Assembly (NCBI GenBank): GCA_964593795.1
Contig: CAZQJC010000284.1
Coordinates: 1 to 64,000, forward strand
Origin: JAHFDS01 sp964593795
GTDB lineage: Bacteria; Myxococcota_A; Polyangia; JAHFDS01
DNA: 64,000 nucleotides
Direction: 5' to 3'
The position numbers were made by a program, and so were the translations under genes. The notes beneath the pieces are model-generated. The model was not told where the DNA came from and made no database searches. It worked only from the letters and a program-made list of their open reading frames with translations. Each line of letters begins with the position of its first letter. The first letter of the stretch is position 1. This document shows positions 1-8,180 of the stretch, one piece after another.

Positions 1-156
1 GTACGGCCACCGACGTCTGCTCTGCCGTTCCGTGCTCCGTGTTGCCTGTTGTTCTACTGTTCTATTTCGTCGTTTCCGAGGCTGCCCGTCATCGCAGCGG
101 ATTCAAATTCGGATCGGCGAATGTGTAGAATCATGAGAGCCCCGGGCTAAGCCCCG

Positions 157-3039
157 CTACCGCGAGAACCGGCCGCGCAGCGTGGGCAGCCGGCGCCGCG
201 CCTCCTCGACCGCCGCGATGGGCCGGTCGCTCTTGCCCCAGTGCGCGAGGAAGTCCTCGAGCACGAGGCGCGCGTCCTCGGTGCGCCCCTCGGCCTCGAG
301 CACCAGCGACAGGTCCGCGCGCGCCAGGACGGCGTGCGCGGGTGAGAACTGCTCGTCCTCGCTCGACGTGCGCACGCGCGTCAGCCGCGACAGCGCCTCC
401 TCCGCGAGGGTCCACTGCTTCTGGCGCATCGCACAGCGCGCGAACCAGTGCAGCGACAGCGGATCCGCCTCCACCGGCGCGAGGCCCTCGGCGACCACCG
501 GGCCGCACGGCGCACACCCGGCCTCGGCCGCGAGCCGGCCAAGGCGCCTCTTGACCATCGCCCGCTCCGCCGGCGGCAGCCCCTCGAGCGCGGGCTCGAT
601 CGCGGGACAGCCGCGGCCCTCCGCCGCGAGGAGCGCGGCCTCGAGGCCGATCGCCCGCGCGCGCTGGGGCTCGCCACGCGCGCGCGCTGCCGCCGCCAGG
701 GCGCGCGTCTCGGCCGCGGCCGCGAGGCGCTCGCCGAGCGCAAGGGACAGGCCCGCGCTCGCGTAGACGAGGCCGCGGTACTCGCTTCCGCGCTCGCGCC
801 TGACCGCCTCGAAGGCCTCGCGCGCCGCGGAGAAGCGCCCCTCGAGCACGGCCACCACGCCGTGGCGCAGGCGGCCGGCCGCCGCCGCGTCGCCGCCGAG
901 GGCGATGAGCCTGTCGGCCACCGCGCGCGCGTCGCCGTGCCGGCCCGCCGCGATGAGCGTGTCGGCGAGGAGCTCGAGCCGGTGCGGCGCCTCGCCGTAG
1001 AGCAGCAAGAGGTCCCGCGCAACGCGCTCGACGTCGCGCAGCTCGCCCCGCTCGAGGCGATCCAGCGCCTGCGCCGCGAGCGCTTGCTCGCTCTCCGGGG
1101 CGAGGGCGATCCAGCGCTCCACGAGCGGCGGCACCTCGCCGGCGCGCCCCGCCGCGCGCAGCGCCGTCGCGAGGTTCGCGCCGAACTGGAGGTCCGGCCG
1201 CAGCTCGTGAAGCCGCCGCAGGACCGCGAGCGACTCGTCGAGGCGAACCGCGTTCTGCAGCGCCGAGTACAGCAGGAAGCCGGCCATCACGTCGCCCGGA
1301 TGCGCCTGCCACACGCGGCGCAGCACGTCGGTCGCCTGCGCCGGCCGCGTCGGCACCATCTCGACGGCGGCGATGAGCTCCGCGCCCGTCGGATCGGCGC
1401 CCGGATCCGCAGCCGGCACGTCGAGCCGGCCGGTCGCCCACTGCTGGTTCTCCATCAGGCCGAGGAGCGCGTGCCCCCAGCCCGGATGGAGCAGGAGCGC
1501 CTCGTCGAACAGCCGCCGCGCCGTCGGCACGTCGTTGATGACCGCGCCGAAGAGCGCGCGGATCCCGTCGTCGTACGCGCGCAGGGCCGCCTCGCTCGGG
1601 GCGCCCACCTCCGCGAGCGCCGCCGCCCGTGCCGGTTCGCGCCGGGGCGACTGCCCGTCCCCGAGCGCCCGCCGCACGGGCTCGAGCGCGTCGTCGAGCG
1701 CCCGCGCCACCACGCGATCGCGCGCCGCCTGCACGAGCACCGGCTCGCGCCCCGGCCGCCCGAGGCGCACCGAGACCTCCGCCCCCGGCTCGACCCGCCT
1801 CACCGTGACCACGAGCTCGACGTTCTCGCCGTCGGACACGACCTGCCAGCGCGGCTCGCGCGCGCGCAGCGTGCGCTCGGTGAGGCGCTGCACCGCCGCG
1901 GCGAGCCACGGGTCGGAGTCCGCCGCCACCGCGCGCACCGCGACGCGCCGGTCGGCGCCGGGCAGCCGGCCGCTCCACCACCACGAGACGCCCCCGACGA
2001 GCGCGAGCGCCGCGCCCACCGCGAGGAGCTGCTTGCCCCTGCGCAGCGCCGTGCCGCCGCCCGGCGCGCGGGTCCGCACCCGCTGCCCGTGCTCGGTGCC
2101 CGCGTCCTCCCCGGTGAGCGCCGCGCGCAGCTCGATGCCGCTCGCGAAGCGATCCTCCGGCGCACGGCGCAGGCAGCGGTCGACCACCTCGGCCAGCTTC
2201 GCGGGCACCTCGGGGCGCTGCTCGGCGAGCGGCGGCACGTCCGCCTGCACGCGCTGCATGAGCAGCTCCACGGGCTCGTCGCCGTCGTGCGGTCGCCGCC
2301 CTGTCGCGGCCTCGAAGAGCACGAGACCGAGCGCGTAGACGTCCGCCGGCGGCCCCACCGCGCGCCCGTCGAACTGCTCGGGCGCCATGTAGAGCGGCGT
2401 GCCCAGGATCTGCCCCGTCTCGGTGAGCGCCCCGAGGCCGCGCGGGATGACGCGCGCCGCCTCGGCCGGCCCGGGTCCCTCGAGCGAAGGCGGGTCGTGC
2501 GCCATCCGCGAGATGCCGAAGTCCGTGATCACCGGCCGCCCGCTCCCGCGGCTGAGGATGATGTTCGACGGCTTGATGTCGCGGTGCACGATGCCCGCGC
2601 GATGCGCGGCCGCCAGCGCCCGCGCGAGATCGAGGGCGAGCTCGCCGAGCTCCCCCGCGCCGAGCGGCCCCGATCGATGCAGGCGCGTCGCGAGGGTCTC
2701 GCCGAGCACGAGCTCCATCGAGAGCGCCAGCCGGTCCCCCACGCGGAAGAGGTCGTGCAGCCGCACGACGCCCGGGTGCAGCACGCGGCGCGCCGTCTTG
2801 AGCTCGCGCCGGAAACGCTCGACCATCTCCTCGGAGTCGTGGTCGATCGGACGCAGCAGCTTGATCGCGACCTCCTCGTCGGAGACGCGATCGCGCGCGC
2901 GGTACACCGTCCCCATGCCGCCGCGGCCGAGCACCTCGAGCAGCTCCCAGCGCTCGGCCAGGACCTCACCGGGAGCCGGCTCGATCCCCTGCTCCCCGGC
3001 CGGATCCTCGCGCTGCCGCGGCTCGGACGGCTCCTCCAC
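157..3039 (-). CDS. Membrane Ser/Thr protein kinase with TPR-like C-terminal region
   Basis: Hanks-type kinase, about 960 residues. Visible in order: glycine loop GRGGMGTVY (38-46), ATP lysine K60, HRDIKPSN, DFGISR and GTPLYMAPEQ, so the kinase looks active. A single membrane helix ending in WWW follows near residue 340, then a FlgO/TolB-N-like alpha/beta stretch, then a long Ala/Leu/Arg-rich helical part that reads like degenerate TPRs to the C-terminus. Inferred role: transmembrane signalling with an extracytoplasmic protein-binding half. The frame is open up to a GTG at 3075, but I chose GTG 3039 because a TATGCT box lies exactly 6 bases upstream. Stop is TAG. The 156 bases beyond the stop to the window edge hold no gene. 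Confidence 0.88.
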   Translation of the reverse strand: MEEPSEPRQREDPAGEQGIEPAPGEVLAERWELLEVLGRGGMGTVYRARDRVSDEEVAIKLLRPIDHDSEEMVERFRRELKTARRVLHPGVVRLHDLFRVGDRLALSMELVLGETLATRLHRSGPLGAGELGELALDLARALAAAHRAGIVHRDIKPSNIILSRGSGRPVITDFGISRMAHDPPSLEGPGPAEAARVIPRGLGALTETGQILGTPLYMAPEQFDGRAVGPPADVYALGLVLFEAATGRRPHDGDEPVELLMQRVQADVPPLAEQRPEVPAKLAEVVDRCLRRAPEDRFASGIELRAALTGEDAGTEHGQRVRTRAPGGGTALRRGKQLLAVGAALALVGGVSWWWSGRLPGADRRVAVRAVAADSDPWLAAAVQRLTERTLRAREPRWQVVSDGENVELVVTVRRVEPGAEVSVRLGRPGREPVLVQAARDRVVARALDDALEPVRRALGDGQSPRREPARAAALAEVGAPSEAALRAYDDGIRALFGAVINDVPTARRLFDEALLLHPGWGHALLGLMENQQWATGRLDVPAADPGADPTGAELIAAVEMVPTRPAQATDVLRRVWQAHPGDVMAGFLLYSALQNAVRLDESLAVLRRLHELRPDLQFGANLATALRAAGRAGEVPPLVERWIALAPESEQALAAQALDRLERGELRDVERVARDLLLLYGEAPHRLELLADTLIAAGRHGDARAVADRLIALGGDAAAAGRLRHGVVAVLEGRFSAAREAFEAVRRERGSEYRGLVYASAGLSLALGERLAAAAETRALAAAARARGEPQRARAIGLEAALLAAEGRGCPAIEPALEGLPPAERAMVKRRLGRLAAEAGCAPCGPVVAEGLAPVEADPLSLHWFARCAMRQKQWTLAEEALSRLTRVRTSSEDEQFSPAHAVLARADLSLVLEAEGRTEDARLVLEDFLAHWGKSDRPIAAVEEARRRLPTLRGRFSR

Positions 3040-3045
3040 CCGGCC

Positions 3046-3051
3046 AGCATA
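3046..3051 (-). promoter_or_regulatory. -10-like box TATGCT
   Basis: TATGCT on the minus strand, 6 bases before the GTG chosen for the kinase at 157-3039. Spacing implies transcription starting at or next to the start codon. No clear -35. Confidence 0.5.
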
Positions 3052-3137
3052 TGTGCCCCCGGGTCCGGCCGCCACACAACGCGTCGCGTCATCCGGCCGC
3101 CTTTCTCGCGCCCGACGAAAATGCTACGAACCGCGCC

Positions 3138-3845
3138 ATGTCGCGCCCCCTCACCGACTACGAGAAGTACATCCGCACCGAGGAGCTGCTGGTCCTGCAG
3201 AAGCCCGGCGCCGAGCTCTCCTGTCACGACGAGCTGCAGTTCCAGGTGATCCACCAGGTCGCCGAGCTGTGGATGAAGCTCATCGATCACGAGATGAAGC
3301 TCGTGCAGCGCCTCATGCAGGAGGGCGAGGCGATCCGCGCGACCGGCACGCTCAAGCGCGTGCACGGCTACCTCAGGCTGCTCACCGACCAGATGGCGCA
3401 GCTCGACACGATGGCGCCGCGCGCGTACATGCGCATCCGCGAGGTGCTCGGCAACGGCAGCGGCCAGGAGTCCCCGGGCTTCAAGCGCATGTGCCAGCTC
3501 CCCGGCGAGACGTGGCCGCACTTCGCGGCCCTGCTCGAGCGGCGCGGCATCACGCTGCGGCAGATCCACGAGACACCCGAGGCGCACCCGGAGCTCTTCG
3601 CGCTCTCGGAGGGCCTGATGGACTACGACCAGGGCCTCCAGTTCTGGCGGCACAGGCACCTGCTCCTCGTGTACCGCGCCATCGGCGTCGGCACGCCGTC
3701 GCTCAAGGGCAAGTACTCCGACCTGCTGGAGAAGGGCATGCGCGAGCAGTTCTTCCCGGCGCTCTGGCAGGTGCGCGAGGAGGTCTTCGCGGCGTGGACG
3801 GCGCAGATGGAGGCGTCGGGCCGCGCGAGGGGGTATCACGGATGA
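3138..3845 (+). CDS. kynA: Tryptophan 2,3-dioxygenase (divergent)
   Basis: Heme enzyme that opens the indole ring of L-tryptophan to N-formylkynurenine, the first step of the kynurenine pathway; cytoplasmic. 235 residues, shorter than the usual 270-290. Seen: YEKYIRTEELL near the N-terminus, FQVIHQ (substrate-site Phe and His), AYMRIR (Tyr-x3-Arg), and FWRHRHLLLVYRAIG with the axial heme His. The TGGSSG substrate loop of classical enzymes is replaced by TPSLKG and the SGFQS segment is altered, so it belongs to a divergent subgroup. ATG 3138 begins the conserved N-terminus; TACGAA at 3125-3130 may be its -10. Its TGA overlaps the ATG of the kynureninase gene (ATGA at 3842), so the two are translationally coupled. 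Confidence 0.88.
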   Translation: MSRPLTDYEKYIRTEELLVLQKPGAELSCHDELQFQVIHQVAELWMKLIDHEMKLVQRLMQEGEAIRATGTLKRVHGYLRLLTDQMAQLDTMAPRAYMRIREVLGNGSGQESPGFKRMCQLPGETWPHFAALLERRGITLRQIHETPEAHPELFALSEGLMDYDQGLQFWRHRHLLLVYRAIGVGTPSLKGKYSDLLEKGMREQFFPALWQVREEVFAAWTAQMEASGRARGYHG

Positions 3846-5017
3846 GCCAGCCGACGTCCGATCCGCTCCTCGCGTGGCGCGAGCAGTTCCCCGCGCTCGC
3901 GCAGTCGACCTACATGGTGTCGCACTCGCTCGGGGCCATGCCGCGCGCGACCGAGCAGAACATGCAGGAGTTCCTGCGGCTCTGGGTCGAAAAGGGCATC
4001 GTCGCGTGGGACGACTGGATCCCCGCGGTCACCGCCGCCGCCGGCCGCATCGGCCGCATCATCGGCGCCCCCGAGGGCACGGTGATCATGCAGCCGAACG
4101 TCTCGGCCGTGATGGCGGTGCTCGCGAGCTGCCTCGACTACGGCGGCAAGCGCAACAAGATCGTGTACAGCGCGCTCGAGTTCCCCACCGTCTCGTACGT
4201 GTGGCAGGCCGAGGCGCGGCGCGGCGCGCGGCCCGTCGTGGTGCCGGGCGACGCCGAGGGCATCGGCCTCGACACCGACCGGCTCTGCGCGGCGATCGAC
4301 GAGGAGACGCTCCTCGTGCCGCTGTCGCACGTGCTCTTCCGCAGCTCCTACATCACCGACGCGGAGACGATCGTGCGGCGCGCGCACGAGGTCGGCGCGA
4401 TGGTGGTGCTCGACATGTACCAGTCCGCGGGCGTCGTCCCCGTCGACGTGACGCGGCTCGGCGTGGACTTCGCGTGCGGCGGCTCCGTGAAGTGGCTCTG
4501 CGGCGGCCCGGGCGCGGGCTACGTGTACGTGCGCCCCGACCTGCTGCAGCGCTTCGCGCCGCGCGTGACGGGCTGGTTCGGCCACGAAGCGCCGTTTTCG
4601 TTCACGATGCCGGAGCAGCGCTACGCGCCCAGCATGTGGCGCTACGTGGCCGGCACGCCGACCATCGCCGCCATGTACCAGGCGCGCGCGGGCGCGGAGA
4701 TCGTCGGCGAGATCGGCGCCGCGGCCATCCGCGAGAAGTCCCTGCGGCAGACGGCGCGCGTCCTCCAGCGCGTGGACGCCGCGGGCTATCGCCTCGGCAG
4801 CCCGCGCAAGGACCTCTGGCGCGGCGGCACCGTGGTGTTCGACTTCCCGGGCTCGGCCGACGTCGCCAAGCGCCTCAACCAGCGCCGCTTCCTGTGCGAT
4901 CACCGCCCCGGCGCCGGCATCCGCATGTCGCCGCACTTCTACACCACCGACGCCGAGTGCGACGCGTTCATGGACGAGGTCGCGCGCCTGCTCGCGGAGC
5001 CCGCGACCCGGTCCTGA
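3842..5017 (+). CDS. kynU: Kynureninase-type PLP enzyme (aminotransferase class V fold)
   Basis: 391 residues. Expected reaction: kynurenine to anthranilate plus alanine, using pyridoxal phosphate. The PLP lysine sits in GGSVKWLCGGPG, followed by GYVYVRPDL, a kynureninase-like version of the class V signature; an Asp in VVLDMYQSAG would hold the pyridine nitrogen. It overlaps the tryptophan dioxygenase gene by 4 bases (ATGA), which strongly supports a tryptophan-catabolic pair. No kynurenine formamidase gene (kynB) lies beside it, so that step must be encoded elsewhere or occur spontaneously. It could instead be a related class V enzyme with another substrate, but the pairing argues for kynureninase. 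It ends one base from the convergent kinase gene. Confidence 0.85.
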   Translation: MSQPTSDPLLAWREQFPALAQSTYMVSHSLGAMPRATEQNMQEFLRLWVEKGIVAWDDWIPAVTAAAGRIGRIIGAPEGTVIMQPNVSAVMAVLASCLDYGGKRNKIVYSALEFPTVSYVWQAEARRGARPVVVPGDAEGIGLDTDRLCAAIDEETLLVPLSHVLFRSSYITDAETIVRRAHEVGAMVVLDMYQSAGVVPVDVTRLGVDFACGGSVKWLCGGPGAGYVYVRPDLLQRFAPRVTGWFGHEAPFSFTMPEQRYAPSMWRYVAGTPTIAAMYQARAGAEIVGEIGAAAIREKSLRQTARVLQRVDAAGYRLGSPRKDLWRGGTVVFDFPGSADVAKRLNQRRFLCDHRPGAGIRMSPHFYTTDAECDAFMDEVARLLAEPATRS

Positions 5018-5018
5018 T

Positions 5019-8000
5019 TCACCGCCTGCGCGCTCGCGCGGCGATGCCCTCGAAGCCAAGCCGATCCGCCTCGGCCGCGAGGCGCACCCGCCGGCCCCGC
5101 GCGCCCGCGCGATCGATCTCCGCGAGCAGGAGCTCCAGCTCGAGCGCGCTGCGAAGGAGCCCCGCCGCCCGCGCGTCGCGGACCACCGCCTCGAGGCGCG
5201 CGATCGCGGGGGCGGCGCGCCCTTGCCGGGCCTCCACGCGCGCGCTCGCGGCCGCGCAGGTCAGGCGGAGGTCTGCCTCGCCCGTCCCCTTGCACGGCGG
5301 CCCCATCTGCTCGAGCACGCGCTCGGCCTCGGCGAGCTCGCCCTGGCTCACGAGCGCCGCCAGCAGCACGCCTCGCACCGCGATCCCCGAGCCGAGCGTG
5401 CCATCGCCGCCGAGCGCAGCAGCCGCCCGGCGCGCGCGGCCGAGAGCCTCCGCTCCCCTTCCCTCCTTCAGATCGATCTCGGCGAGCTGCGCGTCCACCG
5501 CCGCGGTGGGCACGCGCAGCCCCAGCGCCTCGCGCTCCTGGCGCGCCTCCTCCAGCTCGCGCCGCGCGCCGCGCACGTCGCCCTGCACGAGGAGGGCGTC
5601 CGCCGCGACGACCCGCGCGAACGCGCGCATGCGCTGGTTCGAGAGCTTCTCGAACGCCCGGCGCGCGCTCGTCGCCAGCTCGAGCGCCTCGGCCGCGCGC
5701 CCGCCCTCGACGCGCACCTGCGACAGGTAGATCCGCGCGAGCGCGAGGCCATACGCGTCTCCGGCGTGGCGCGCCTCCAGCTCGCTCATGATCTCCGCGG
5801 CGGCGGCGAGGTCTCCGGGCCGGCCCCGGCGCACGAGCGTGCCCATCCGGTAGAGCTGGCTCCGCGCGCTCGCCTCGCCGAGCTTTCCCTCGAGCTCGAC
5901 CACCTCCCCCTGGAGCTTCTCTCCCCGGTCGAAGTCCCCCGAGTCGACGTGCGCCGTCCCGAGCTGGCGCAGCGCCGTCAGCTCGAGCTGCGGCAGGCCC
6001 ATCTGCTTGAAGGTGTCGCGTGCCTCCGCGAGCGGCTGGAGCGCCTCCGCAGGCCGGCCGCCGGCCGCGAGGGACATCCCCTGCGAGAGCTTGGCCTCGG
6101 CCTCGAGGGTCCGCCAGCCGTGGGTGCGCGCCAGCATCGCCGCCCGCGCCGCCGCCCGCTGCGCGCGATCGTAGCTCCAGAGCGCCCGCGCGAGCAGCGA
6201 CTCGGCGAGGTCCACGCGCGGATCCTCGCGGCCACCCGGAGCGGCGCGCAGCTCGAGGAGCGTACGCTCCGCGTCGTCGGCGCGCCCGCGGCTGCAGAGC
6301 AGGTCGACGAGCCGGAGCCCGTACGCGGGCTCGTCCGGGTGCAGCTCGAACAGCGTCCGGAGGATGTCGGCGGCGCGGGCCGTCTCGGCGCGCTGCAGCC
6401 GGTACACGGCCTCGATGCGCAGGCGATCCAGTCGCGGCAGCGCCTTCGCGAGCTCGAACGCGCGCTCGGCGTGCGCGAGCGCCGCCCGCTGATCCCGGAG
6501 CACCTCGAGCGTGTCGGCGAGCGCGACGTGCGCCAGCGCGAAGTCGGGCGTGCGCGCCACCGCGGCCTCGAGATGCCCGCGCGCGGCTTGCACCTCGCGC
6601 GCGCGGAGCGCGTCCAGGCCCTCCGCGTAGAGGCGCACCGCCTCCGGATCGCTCGGCAGGCGCGCCGCCACGGCCGATGCATCGCCGCGCGCCCCGAGCG
6701 CCCGCCGCAGCTCGCCCCCGTCCCTGGCCACCTCGCCCAGGATCTCGGCCACGCTGCCCCGACGCTCGATCCGCGTCCGCGCGCGGCCGGTCGCGGCGTC
6801 CACGACCTCGACCGAGAGGCGCACGCGACCGCCCGCTTCCCCGGCGTATGCACCGGTCACCACGCTCCCGATGCCGAGGCGCCGGCGCAGGCCGAGGAGC
6901 TGCGTTGGCGTCGGTGCGGTGCGCGAGTCGATGCCGACGTCGAGCCGCGCGCGAGAGAGCTCGTCGGCCGGCACGACGTGCAGCTCGCCCCGCTCGAGCT
7001 CGTTCGACACGACCTCCGCCACCGCCGTGTCGAGCCAGCGCGGCGTCCCCACGTCCCCGCGGAAGCCCAGCACCGCCACCGGTCCCACCGCCGCCGGCAG
7101 GCTCGCCCGCGCGCGCCACCAGACCGCCGTGCCGCTGCCGAGCGCGGCCACGGCGACCGCGCCCGCGATCATCCAGCCGCGCCGCCAGCGCGCAGGGCGA
7201 TCCAGCAGGTCCGCCACCGCCGCGCCGGCGGTCGGGAAGCGGTCCTTCGGCGCGCGCGCGAGGCAGCGCGCGATCACGCGCTCCCAGCGCCGGTCGAGCC
7301 CCGACACCACCTTGCGCACCGACGGCGCATCAGCGCGCAGCCTCGCGACCGCCACGCCCATCGCCGAGTCCCCCTCGAACGGCAGCCGCCCCGTCAGGAG
7401 CTCGAACAGCACCACGCCGAAGGCGTACACGTCGGCCGCGGGGCCGACCTCCCCGCCCTCGACCTGCTCCGGCGCCATGTACGCGGGCGTGCCGACCATG
7501 AGCCCCGCCTCGTCCTCGGCACGCGCCTGCCCGAGGCGGCTCGGCTCGCCGCGCGCGATCGCCAGGCCGAAGTCGGTGACGACCGCGCGCACGCCGCGGC
7601 TCGAGTCGCTGACCAGCATCACGTTCGCGCTCTTGAAGTCGCGGTGCACGACGCCGGCCTCGTGCGCCGCGTCGAGCCCCGCCGCGATCTGCCGCGCGAG
7701 CACCGCGACCTCCGCGTGCTCGAGCCGCCCGCGCAGCCGCAACCGCTCGGCCAGCGTCTGCCCGGCGAGCAGCTCCATGCTGAGGAACACGAGCGGCGGC
7801 GGGCCCGCCTCGGTCTCGACGTCGAAGATGCGGCAGACGTGCGGGTGCGTCACCCGCCGCGCCGTCGCGATCTCCTGGCGGAAGCGCTCGATCGCGCCGG
7901 GATCGGCCGCGATGTCCGGCCGGATCGTCTTGACGGCCACGCGCCCGCCGAGCTCGTGGTCCTCGGCCTCGTACACCTCGCCCATGCCGCCGCGGGCGAC

Positions 8001-8126
8001 GAAGCGGACGATGCGGTAGCGCCCCGCGAGCAGCGCCCCCGCCACCAGGGTCGGTCCGCCGGCCGCCCCTGACCCGACGGCCAGGGTCTCGGCGTGGGCC
8101 TCGCTCGAGTCCGCCCCCCGGCTCAC
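5019..8126 (-). CDS. Membrane Ser/Thr protein kinase with FlgO/TolB-like and TPR regions
   Basis: About 1035 residues, same architecture as the kinase at 157-3039. Kinase motifs: RGGMGEVY, K66 in AVKTI, HRDFKSAN (Phe-Lys-Ser instead of the usual Leu-Lys-Pro), DFGLA and GTPAYMAPEQ. A membrane helix (GWMIAGAVAVAALG) lies near residue 360. Next comes a segment like the N-terminal domain of FlgO/TolB proteins (VAVLGFRGD, VTGAYAG), then many helical TPR-like repeats to the end. Start: GTG 8126, 54 bases from the divergent kinase start at 8181; the open frame continues far upstream but only as antisense of that gene. Inferred role: signalling from an extracytoplasmic sensor. No ligand can be named. 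Confidence 0.86.
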   Translation of the reverse strand: MSRGADSSEAHAETLAVGSGAAGGPTLVAGALLAGRYRIVRFVARGGMGEVYEAEDHELGGRVAVKTIRPDIAADPGAIERFRQEIATARRVTHPHVCRIFDVETEAGPPPLVFLSMELLAGQTLAERLRLRGRLEHAEVAVLARQIAAGLDAAHEAGVVHRDFKSANVMLVSDSSRGVRAVVTDFGLAIARGEPSRLGQARAEDEAGLMVGTPAYMAPEQVEGGEVGPAADVYAFGVVLFELLTGRLPFEGDSAMGVAVARLRADAPSVRKVVSGLDRRWERVIARCLARAPKDRFPTAGAAVADLLDRPARWRRGWMIAGAVAVAALGSGTAVWWRARASLPAAVGPVAVLGFRGDVGTPRWLDTAVAEVVSNELERGELHVVPADELSRARLDVGIDSRTAPTPTQLLGLRRRLGIGSVVTGAYAGEAGGRVRLSVEVVDAATGRARTRIERRGSVAEILGEVARDGGELRRALGARGDASAVAARLPSDPEAVRLYAEGLDALRAREVQAARGHLEAAVARTPDFALAHVALADTLEVLRDQRAALAHAERAFELAKALPRLDRLRIEAVYRLQRAETARAADILRTLFELHPDEPAYGLRLVDLLCSRGRADDAERTLLELRAAPGGREDPRVDLAESLLARALWSYDRAQRAAARAAMLARTHGWRTLEAEAKLSQGMSLAAGGRPAEALQPLAEARDTFKQMGLPQLELTALRQLGTAHVDSGDFDRGEKLQGEVVELEGKLGEASARSQLYRMGTLVRRGRPGDLAAAAEIMSELEARHAGDAYGLALARIYLSQVRVEGGRAAEALELATSARRAFEKLSNQRMRAFARVVAADALLVQGDVRGARRELEEARQEREALGLRVPTAAVDAQLAEIDLKEGRGAEALGRARRAAAALGGDGTLGSGIAVRGVLLAALVSQGELAEAERVLEQMGPPCKGTGEADLRLTCAAASARVEARQGRAAPAIARLEAVVRDARAAGLLRSALELELLLAEIDRAGARGRRVRLAAEADRLGFEGIAARARRR

Positions 8127-8168
8127 GGGTCCATCTTCGCACGTCGCGGCGTTCGCCCCGATTCGGTC

Positions 8169-8174
8169 TACGAT
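8169..8174 (+). promoter_or_regulatory. -10-like box TACGAT
   Basis: TACGAT 6 bases before GTG 8181 of the membrane kinase. It sits in the 54-base gap between two divergent kinase genes. Confidence 0.5.
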
Positions 8175-8180
8175 GGAGAC

